A DNA stretch of 13,262 bases, taken from assembly GCA_013297575.1 (NCBI GenBank), contig JAAFHO010000084.1, positions 1-13,262 on the forward strand, read 5' to 3'. The notes under the pieces are model-generated. The model was not told the origin of the DNA. It worked only from the letters and a program-made list of their open reading frames with translations, and ran no database searches. Shown here in pieces: positions 7,288-13,262 of this stretch; position 1 is the first letter of the stretch, and every line of letters starts with the position of its first letter. The translations under genes and the position numbers were made by a program. Source of the DNA: Chitinophagales bacterium (GTDB lineage Bacteria; Bacteroidota; Bacteroidia; Chitinophagales; Saprospiraceae).

Positions 7288-7707
7288 ATGAAGAAAAATG
7301 TACTACTGATTGAACATCGAGATAACCTTAGACGAATATATGAGTCTATTTTATCGGATGAATTTACTGTCCTTACTGCCCGCAATAAAGTAGAGGCAAG
7401 TGGCTGGTTAAAACGAGGGAAAAAGCCTGATTTTATTTTGGCAGACAACGACCAAAATATAAATAGCACTACGCCCGATTTTTTAAAATTCCTAAAAAAT
7501 AGTGGTATGTATGCCGATATTCCGGTCATATTACTATCGCCAGCATCTCAAGTTATTCAGCAACCAGGCGTTTGGCACATTTCAACTCCAAGCAATTTAT
7601 TGAATCAAATTAAAGGTATTAACAAGGCACAAAGTTTGGACTATCCGGTCGCTATTCCGAATGTTGTGCAAGGCGATCATGTCTTGATCGAACCTGTTAC
7701 TGCTTGA
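7288..7707 (+). CDS. orphan response-regulator receiver protein, degenerate
   Basis: A stand-alone receiver-like protein of 139 residues with no output domain. The strand-1 motif is VLLIEHRDN (5-13), where receivers normally have two acidic residues; only Glu9 remains there. PDFILADND (47-55) keeps the phosphoacceptor position at Asp53. IPVILLSP (78-85) supplies Ser84 for the conserved Thr/Ser. The invariant Lys before Pro is replaced by Thr in HISTP (97-101). Phosphorylation chemistry is therefore likely impaired or altered. No histidine kinase gene is in the window. It lies 160 bp before a gene whose product also carries a receiver-like domain, so a role in controlling polysaccharide synthesis by protein contact is a reasonable inference. 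Start ATG at 7288; the last 25 residues resemble nothing I know. Confidence 0.75.
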   Translation: MKKNVLLIEHRDNLRRIYESILSDEFTVLTARNKVEASGWLKRGKKPDFILADNDQNINSTTPDFLKFLKNSGMYADIPVILLSPASQVIQQPGVWHISTPSNLLNQIKGINKAQSLDYPVAIPNVVQGDHVLIEPVTA

Positions 7708-7867
7708 ATTATTTAATCCCTTCTCATGAATTTTTTAACAAGCTGGTAATTATTTGATTCAGCGTATTTGTTTATATTTTATTGAAAACGAATGGCATCT
7801 AAGTCATAAGTTGAATAAAACGTAAACAAGTACCGCATCAAATAGCCAGTTACCGCCATCCACAGTT

Positions 7868-8992
7868 ATGGGAGCAACCGTTTACATACAATCAAATAAA
7901 GATCAATTACTAGATCTAGTTACAGATCAATTTCAGGATACAGTACTTTTTATAGGAGTCGCAAATAGTATAACCCAAGTAATCGAACTGGATCATACAG
8001 ATCAATTACCGTTTCGCTATCATTTAGTTACAAGTGCCGAATCTGCTATTGAATGGCTCGAAAGTCGCTTAGAACACCCGGTTATCGGTCGCACAGCGAT
8101 TGTTTTTAACGCAAAATGGGCCGATGATAATCGCCTTAAGCTGTTAAACCAAATCAATCATCATCCCAGTTTTAGGCAAATGCCTGTTCTCGTTATCTCA
8201 GAAAGAATACATTGGGGGCTAGGCGAACATTATATTGCTGCAGGTGCCGACGATTATTTTATACAACCTATTGACTGCAATCGTTTAAAATTAGTGCTGA
8301 ATTATCACTGGGAAAATAAAGAAGAGGTGCTTGATACTGTTGAAGACTTGCCCATTTCTTCTACTAGATCAACGCGATATGGCGCCAAAAGTATAAAAAG
8401 ATTGATTGATATCATGGGGGCATTAGTAGCATTGATACTTTTTTCCCCGATTATGTTATTCACTGCAATTGCAATAAGGTTGGAGTCCAGAGGACCCATT
8501 TTTTATTGTTCTAATCGAATCGGCGCGGGTTTCAAGAAATTTAAATTTTGGAAATTCAGATCTATGTACGCAGATGCCGATAAACGATTAAACGAATTAA
8601 AAACATACAACCAATATGGTTCTGGTGCTACCTTCGTTAAGTTTAACAATGATCCACGCGTTACTAAGGTTGGGAAATTCATCCGAAAATATAGTATTGA
8701 TGAACTCCCACAGTTATTTAATGTTCTTAAAGGAGAAATGTCTCTGGTGGGTAATCGTCCGTTGCCCGTTTATGAAGCAGATCAATTGGTAACTGAAAAT
8801 CATGGTGCGCGTTTTTTAGCCCCCGCAGGATTAACTGGCTTATGGCAGGTATCAAAAAGAGGGCATTCTGATATGAGTACAGAAGAGCGGATTGGCTTGG
8901 ATGTACAGTATTCAAAAAAACACGATCTGTTAACTGATTTTCGCATTTTGTTCAAAACATTGACAGCGTTTATCCAAAAAGAGAACGTTTGA
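7868..8992 (+). CDS. receiver-like domain fused to polyprenyl-phosphate sugar-1-phosphate transferase
   Basis: The C-terminal half (about 173-374) is a bacterial sugar transferase that moves a sugar-1-phosphate from a nucleotide sugar to undecaprenyl phosphate, the first step of exopolysaccharide or O-antigen assembly at the inner membrane. Visible are the start motif KSIKRLIDIMG (174-184), a membrane segment at about 183-204, FKFWKFRSMYAD (225-236), KFIRKYSIDELPQLFNV (270-286), GEMSLVGNRPLP (289-300) and GLTGLWQVSKRG (321-332). Residues 1-145 look like a receiver: TAIVFNAK (76-83) has Asn81 where the phosphoacceptor Asp should be, and GADDYFIQP (126-134) has Gln133 where the invariant Lys should be. 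The domain therefore cannot be phosphorylated in the standard way. The protein lacks the multi-helix N-terminal region of WcaJ-like enzymes. The next gene starts 15 bp after its stop. Confidence 0.92.
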   Translation: MGATVYIQSNKDQLLDLVTDQFQDTVLFIGVANSITQVIELDHTDQLPFRYHLVTSAESAIEWLESRLEHPVIGRTAIVFNAKWADDNRLKLLNQINHHPSFRQMPVLVISERIHWGLGEHYIAAGADDYFIQPIDCNRLKLVLNYHWENKEEVLDTVEDLPISSTRSTRYGAKSIKRLIDIMGALVALILFSPIMLFTAIAIRLESRGPIFYCSNRIGAGFKKFKFWKFRSMYADADKRLNELKTYNQYGSGATFVKFNNDPRVTKVGKFIRKYSIDELPQLFNVLKGEMSLVGNRPLPVYEADQLVTENHGARFLAPAGLTGLWQVSKRGHSDMSTEERIGLDVQYSKKHDLLTDFRILFKTLTAFIQKENV

Positions 8993-9007
8993 ATATAATA
9001 AACAACA

Positions 9008-9946
9008 GTGGTACTACCCCTCGTTTCAGTAATTACGGTCAATTATAATCAGACAGAAGTAACTTGTTCAATGCTGCAAAGCATAAGAGAGCAAGGTTTT
9101 CGCGATCTCGAGGTTATTGTTGTGGATAATGCCAGTAAGGAAAACCCCGAAGCTTATTTGAAGCAGCACTTCCCTGAAATTACGTTTATTCGCAGTTCAA
9201 AAAATCTCGGCTTTGCCGGAGGAAATAATTTGGGTATCGATGCCGCTAGGGGTCGATACCTTTTTTTTATTAATAATGATACTGAACTAACTTATTTTTG
9301 TATCGACCGATTGGTTAGTTTTTATGAAACCCAGCCAGACTGTGGTGCATTAAGTCCTTTAATTTGTTATTTTAATGAGGATAGCACAAGTGGCGAAAGA
9401 ATTCAGTATGCCGGAATGACGCCAATATCCCCTATCACTGCTCGAAATAAGATTATCGGCGAGCGAGAAATGGATGCCGGACAGTTTCTTGTACCTGAAC
9501 GCACTGCTTATGCCCACGGTGCTGCGATGATGGTATCGAGAGAAGTATTAGAAAAAGTAGGACCGATGGATGAGCAATTCTTTTTGTATTACGAAGAATT
9601 AGATTGGTGTGAGCGGATGAGAAAAGTAGGACTTTCTATTTGGATAAATCCTACGGCACGTATCCATCATAAGGAAAGTGCTACTGTTGGCGTAAATAGT
9701 CCACTTAAAACTTATTTTATTCACCGAAACCGAATGTTATTTGTGCAAAGAAATTACCCGCGCACTAAAGTAGCATTTTATATCTATATGTGGTATATTG
9801 TATTGCCCAAACAATTAATAAAATATGGATTAAAATTGGATTTTCAAAATTTTAAAGCCGTTTGGAAAGCGATGACTTGGCACTTTTGGGGCATTTCCAA
9901 TAAATTCGAAAATCTAGTACCTGTAGCACCTCCTAAACAACCATAA
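9008..9946 (+). CDS. family 2 glycosyltransferase (rhamnosyltransferase-like)
   Basis: A 312-residue GT2 enzyme without clear membrane helices, likely acting at the cytoplasmic face of the membrane on the lipid-linked sugar made by the preceding gene's product. Motifs: VSVITVNYNQ (6-15), VIVVDNAS (36-43) with nucleotide-binding Asp40, NLGFAGGNNLGI (66-77), FFINNDTEL (86-94) as the DxD-type metal site, AHGAAMMVSREV (169-180) and FFLYYEELDWCERMRK (191-206) with the acidic catalytic region. This set matches the dTDP-rhamnosyl transferase (WbbL-like) branch, though the sugar is not provable. The start must be GTG at 9008: the in-frame codon three positions upstream is TAA (8999-9001) and no ATG comes before the first conserved strand. 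It lies 15 bp after the sugar transferase stop and surely belongs to the same transcript. Confidence 0.9.
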   Translation: MVLPLVSVITVNYNQTEVTCSMLQSIREQGFRDLEVIVVDNASKENPEAYLKQHFPEITFIRSSKNLGFAGGNNLGIDAARGRYLFFINNDTELTYFCIDRLVSFYETQPDCGALSPLICYFNEDSTSGERIQYAGMTPISPITARNKIIGEREMDAGQFLVPERTAYAHGAAMMVSREVLEKVGPMDEQFFLYYEELDWCERMRKVGLSIWINPTARIHHKESATVGVNSPLKTYFIHRNRMLFVQRNYPRTKVAFYIYMWYIVLPKQLIKYGLKLDFQNFKAVWKAMTWHFWGISNKFENLVPVAPPKQP

Positions 9947-9981
9947 AAATTCTTATTGGTCTATTCCGTAATCGAAATTCT

Positions 9982-10299
9982 ATGTTAATATATAATGTAA
10001 CCATTACCCTTGATGCCGATATTGAGCAAGATTGGCTACAATGGATGAAAGAAACCCATGTCCCCGACGTAATGATGACAGGTATGTTTGTCTCTTACCG
10101 AATTGGGCGATTGCTTAGCCACGAGCATACCGAATCTGAAATATATACCGTCCAATACCTAGCAAAAGATATGGCGCATCTACAACGCTACTTGGAGGAA
10201 TTCGCTGCTGAATTACAAAAAGCGACCAAATTACGCTATGAAGGGAAGTATGCAGTGTTCAGAACAGTGATGGAATTGGTAGATCACAACGAGAAATAA
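9982..10299 (+). CDS. DUF4286 family protein
   Basis: A 105-residue protein matching the DUF4286 family, small cytoplasmic proteins widespread in Bacteroidota with no assigned function. The characteristic features are MLIYNVTITLD at the start, DWLQWMKETHVPDVM (17-31), the middle strand SEIYTVQYLAKD (52-63), and a closing YEGKYAVFRTVMELV (85-99). The layout suggests a ferredoxin-like fold of the dimeric alpha-beta barrel type, an inference from the strand pattern. It has no signal peptide or membrane helix. ATG at 9982, 35 bp after the glycosyltransferase stop, so it may share that transcript; 95 bp separate it from metF. Nothing in the sequence links it to sugar metabolism. Confidence 0.85.
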   Translation: MLIYNVTITLDADIEQDWLQWMKETHVPDVMMTGMFVSYRIGRLLSHEHTESEIYTVQYLAKDMAHLQRYLEEFAAELQKATKLRYEGKYAVFRTVMELVDHNEK

Positions 10300-10394
10300 T
10301 TTTTTACAAAAAAATAACAACAAGATACATTCATAACTACCGTTATTTGCATCTTAAGACTGAGTATGCTAATACCAGAAAAACATAACACATT

Positions 10395-11351
10395 TTGAAA
10401 GTTACCGACCATTTTATTAAGGCAAAAGGCAAAACACTGATCTCTTTTGAAGTTCTACCTCCTCTCAAAGGTGGTGGCATGCAAGCAATATTTAAGGCAT
10501 TGGACGGATTGATGGAATTTAAACCTCCATTTATTGATGTTACATACCATAGAGAAGAGTTTTTGTACAAAAAAAGACCCTCCGGATATTACGAAAAAAC
10601 AGCGATTCGCAAACGGCCGGGTACTGTAGGAATTTGTGCAGCAATTATGAACAGGTATGGCGTAGATGCTGTTCCGCACCTCATTTGCGGGGGATTTTCA
10701 ATTGAAGAAACTGAAAATGCTCTAATTGACCTTAATTTTTTAGGGATAAATAATGTGCTTGCGCTCAGGGGCGACCCACGTCAGTTCGAAGATAAATTTG
10801 TGCCCGAGGAGGACGGTCATAAATTTGCACTGGACTTAGTGAAGCAGATTGAAGAGATGAATAAAGGCCAATATTTGGATACGAGCATTACTAATGGCGA
10901 ACCAACGGAGTTTTGTATCGGAATTGCGGGTTATCCAGAAAAGCATTTTGAATCCCCTAATATAGCATCCGATCTTCATTTTACTAAAGCCAAGGTAGAA
11001 GCGGGAGCACACTATATTGTTACTCAAATGTTTTTTGACAATGCTAAATACTTTGAATACGTGGAAAAATGCCGTGCAGCAGGTATAGAAGTGCCTATCA
11101 TTCCAGGTTTGAAGCCTTTGACAAAAAAATATCAACTGAATGCCATTCCACGAAAGTTTTTTATCAATATGCCCGAAGAACTTGTAAAGGCAATTGTTCA
11201 TGCCAAAGACGATGCCGAAGTAAAACAAGTGGGAATCGAATGGTGTATTCAGCAGTCAAAAGAACTAAAAGCAGCGGGCGTTCCTTGTATGCACTATTAT
11301 ACTATGGGTGACAACGAAACCATTAAGCAAATCGTTCAGGCAGTGATATAA
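10395..11351 (+). CDS. metF: methylenetetrahydrofolate reductase
   Basis: FAD enzyme that reduces 5,10-methylenetetrahydrofolate to 5-methyltetrahydrofolate, the methyl donor for methionine synthesis. It has 318 residues, the usual length of the bacterial TIM-barrel form. Motifs: ISFEVLPPLKGGG (16-28) with Glu19 at the expected catalytic position, FIDVTYH (46-52), VPHLIC (93-98), NVLALRGDP (120-128) with the folate-binding Asp127, FCIGIAGYPEKH (173-184), GAHYIVTQMFFD (204-215) and IPIIPGLKP-like VPIIPGLKPL (233-242). The start is TTG at 10395: an in-frame TAA lies at 10386-10388, the next Met is internal, and KVTDHF fits the family's N-terminus. The 95-bp gap upstream holds TTATTTGCATC (10343-10353), a weak -7-like box. 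The rare start may lower translation. Confidence 0.96.
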   Translation: MKVTDHFIKAKGKTLISFEVLPPLKGGGMQAIFKALDGLMEFKPPFIDVTYHREEFLYKKRPSGYYEKTAIRKRPGTVGICAAIMNRYGVDAVPHLICGGFSIEETENALIDLNFLGINNVLALRGDPRQFEDKFVPEEDGHKFALDLVKQIEEMNKGQYLDTSITNGEPTEFCIGIAGYPEKHFESPNIASDLHFTKAKVEAGAHYIVTQMFFDNAKYFEYVEKCRAAGIEVPIIPGLKPLTKKYQLNAIPRKFFINMPEELVKAIVHAKDDAEVKQVGIEWCIQQSKELKAAGVPCMHYYTMGDNETIKQIVQAVI

Positions 11352-11503
11352 ATTAAATCTTTGCTAGAATTAAGCCAAAATAGTTAATTTTTGATTAAAA
11401 AAGATAGATCTTTAATATTTTTTACCTTTTTTTGCGTCTGAATTACAAAACTGCATTGCAATTTTATTTCCCTTTGTCAAACAAATTTTATTTTTTTTAA
11501 ACA

Positions 11504-13192
11504 ATGACTAAATTAGCGAAAAGCGTCCTCTATGTACTATTGAGTGTAGTACTCTTCCACCAGGCTGCATGGGCACAGACTCAAGACCAAGGTTTTGAAG
11601 CAATGCTTATGGAAAAATGGGATAATGCTATCACCATTTATTCCTCCATGACGAAAGCCGATAATACAGACCAAAATGCATGGCTTACACTCAGCAATGC
11701 TTACTTGGCTAAAGGTCAAAAAGATAAGGCAATGGAGGCCCTCTCAACTGGCTTTACCGCAAAACCTGATGGCCCATTGGCTTTTGTGTGTAATGCACGC
11801 ACCCTCTTACTGCAAAACAAATCAGCAGAAGCAGACGAACAGTTCCAACGCGCGTTTAAAAAGGGAAAAAAAGACCCTAATGCACTACGCCAAATCGCTG
11901 AATCGTATTTGTTTTATATTGCTCCAAGTGACAGGAAGCCCAACCTTACTCGGGCAAATGAGCTATTCAAGCAAGCGATCGAAGTAAACCCAAAAGACTA
12001 CCAAACATTGATGTCGGCTGGATATGCTTTCCGTGAGCAAGGTGATGGTGGCGAAGCTGCGCGTCAGTTTGAGTTTGCTTCTAATTACAAACCTAAAAGC
12101 CCATTGCCTTTTTATATGTTGGCAACTGTGTATAAAGCAGGCCGCTTGAATGAACGTTTTATTAAAAACTTGGATCAAGCCATCGCTTTGGATAATAATT
12201 ATACACCAGCGCTGCGCCTAAAAGCGGATTATTACTACAATGTCCGTAAGTTTGAAAAAGCGAAAGATGCCTACAAAGAACTGCTCGAGAAAGGTAAAGA
12301 CTTGGTTATCGAGGACGAAATGGCGTATGCAAATACCCTGTTCCTTACTAAAGATTATAAAGGTTGTACCGACTTGGTAGAAAAAATCATTTCTAAAGAC
12401 GGTTCAAAGAACTACTTACGCCGCCTGTTGGGTTATAGCTACTACGAAAATGGCGAATATGTAAAAGGGCAAGCGATTATGGATGATTACTTCAAAATCG
12501 TTGTTCCTGAAAAAGTACTTGCGAGCGATTATGTTTACCAAGGCCGCTTGTTACTCAAAGGTAAAAATGATACCCTTGGTGCGATTAAGTACCTTGGCTT
12601 GGCGATCAATAAAGATACTGCGGAGTGGCCTTTGAACGAAGAAATGGGTAATTTGCTCTATGCAAAAAAAGACTATTGCGGTGCAGCACGAGCGTATCAA
12701 GTATGGATCGACTCTTTAAAAACAGAAGCTAAATCCAAAGATTACTATAAACTTGGAACATGCTACCAGTACTGTAAGTCCGATTCTATGCGTTACCAAA
12801 AAGCACTCGCTGCCTATATTAAGGTGACAGAAATGAGTCCAAAAGCAGGCATTGGCTGGCTATACGCTGCAAAAGCATCTAATTATTTGGATATTGATCC
12901 GACAAAAGCTTCAGAAGCAGAAATTATGACTACTTTTGGTAAAGCAAAACCATATTGGGATAAATACATCGAGGTAGCAGGTGGTGATGTAGAAAAGAAT
13001 AAGGCTAACTTAATTGATGCTTATTCTTATATCATGTACTACCACTATGTACGCAAAGAAGATGCTCAAGCACGGGAGAATATCGCTAAATTATTGGTTA
13101 TTGACCCTGCGAATGCAACAGCACTTGGCATGAGAGATAATATGGACGGCGTGGTGCCCCCTGCGCCTCCTGCTGGCGGCAAAAATAAATAA
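11504..13192 (+). CDS. exported tetratricopeptide-repeat protein
   Basis: A 562-residue protein made almost entirely of TPR-type helix pairs. A signal peptide is clear: basic start, hydrophobic core LYVLLSVVLFHQAAW, and a likely signal peptidase I site AWA-Q after residue 24; no lipobox is seen. TPR-like units include NAWLTLSNAYLAKGQKDKA (about 58-76), a unit near 160-195 beginning NPKDYQTLMSAGYAF, one near 235-265 with NVRKFEKAKDAYKELL, and one near 385-405 (NLLYAKKDYCGAARAYQVW). The C-terminus is a short Pro/Gly tail (PPAPPAGG). It probably acts in the periplasm or on the inner face of the outer membrane as a scaffold; the partner is unknown. The 152-bp upstream gap has a TACC plus T-run near 11423-11435, a poor promoter match. 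It ends 34 bp before a strong terminator and looks monocistronic. Confidence 0.88.
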   Translation: MTKLAKSVLYVLLSVVLFHQAAWAQTQDQGFEAMLMEKWDNAITIYSSMTKADNTDQNAWLTLSNAYLAKGQKDKAMEALSTGFTAKPDGPLAFVCNARTLLLQNKSAEADEQFQRAFKKGKKDPNALRQIAESYLFYIAPSDRKPNLTRANELFKQAIEVNPKDYQTLMSAGYAFREQGDGGEAARQFEFASNYKPKSPLPFYMLATVYKAGRLNERFIKNLDQAIALDNNYTPALRLKADYYYNVRKFEKAKDAYKELLEKGKDLVIEDEMAYANTLFLTKDYKGCTDLVEKIISKDGSKNYLRRLLGYSYYENGEYVKGQAIMDDYFKIVVPEKVLASDYVYQGRLLLKGKNDTLGAIKYLGLAINKDTAEWPLNEEMGNLLYAKKDYCGAARAYQVWIDSLKTEAKSKDYYKLGTCYQYCKSDSMRYQKALAAYIKVTEMSPKAGIGWLYAAKASNYLDIDPTKASEAEIMTTFGKAKPYWDKYIEVAGGDVEKNKANLIDAYSYIMYYHYVRKEDAQARENIAKLLVIDPANATALGMRDNMDGVVPPAPPAGGKNK

Positions 13193-13226
13193 TTGTAAAA
13201 CATTTGCCTTGAGGTAGGTGTTTATT

Positions 13227-13262
13227 ACGGGCTATACTAATTTCGATTAGTATAGCCCGTTT
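13227..13262 (+). terminator. Rho-independent terminator after the TPR gene
   Basis: A perfect 15-bp stem (ACGGGCTATACTAAT at 13227-13241 with 13246-13260) closes a TTCG loop and is followed by TT at the window edge; the rest of the T-run is outside. It lies 34 bp past the stop of the TPR gene on the plus strand. Confidence 0.88.

Noticed and set aside
7909..7920. Perfect 12-bp palindrome ACTAGATCTAGT and three nearby GATCAATT copies
   Set aside because: They fall within the start of the sugar transferase gene and follow from repeated Asp-Gln-Leu/Phe codons; no further support for a binding site.

Overview
The window looks like a chromosomal segment of a Bacteroidota bacterium. The reasons are AT-rich intergenic DNA, gene starts without a Shine-Dalgarno sequence, several -7 boxes of the Bacteroidota type (TAnnTTTG, e.g. 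TACCTTTGC), and a family mix common in that phylum (DUF4286, an epsC/cysE-cysK pair, GT2 enzymes, TPR proteins). The class cannot be fixed from the sequence alone. No tRNA, rRNA, CRISPR array or transposase gene was seen.

Layout. Positions 1-1412 (minus) hold a cysteine biosynthesis pair: serine O-acetyltransferase, then a cysteine synthase gene broken by a 41-bp imperfect duplication across the PLP-lysine codon and cut by the window's left edge. A strong hairpin (1458-1500) separates it from a tight minus-strand operon at 1692-5184: tex, a TPR protein with two membrane helices, and an FkbM-type methyltransferase, with only 3-4 bp between genes. Upstream of tex lies a 157-bp inverted-repeat element (5211-5367) flanked by TAA on both sides, which looks like a MITE. 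Next is a membrane GT2 glycosyltransferase (5458-6711, minus).

A 576-bp intergenic region (6712-7287) with a good plus-strand promoter box precedes a plus-strand surface-polysaccharide group: a small degenerate receiver protein, a degenerate receiver fused to a polyprenyl-phosphate hexose-1-phosphate transferase, and a GT2 glycosyltransferase. The sugar transferase would load the first sugar onto the lipid carrier and the GT2 enzyme would extend it. No flippase or polymerase gene is in the window, so this is not a complete locus. A DUF4286 gene, metF (methylenetetrahydrofolate reductase) and a secreted 562-residue TPR protein follow, closed by a 15-bp-stem terminator at the right edge.

Most unusual points: the cysteine synthase duplication, whose two copies differ only at synonymous third positions (suggesting a join between two alleles); the MITE-like palindrome with outward-facing promoter-like boxes in front of tex; and the receiver-sugar transferase fusion, whose receiver has lost the phosphoacceptor aspartate, beside a second degenerate receiver gene.
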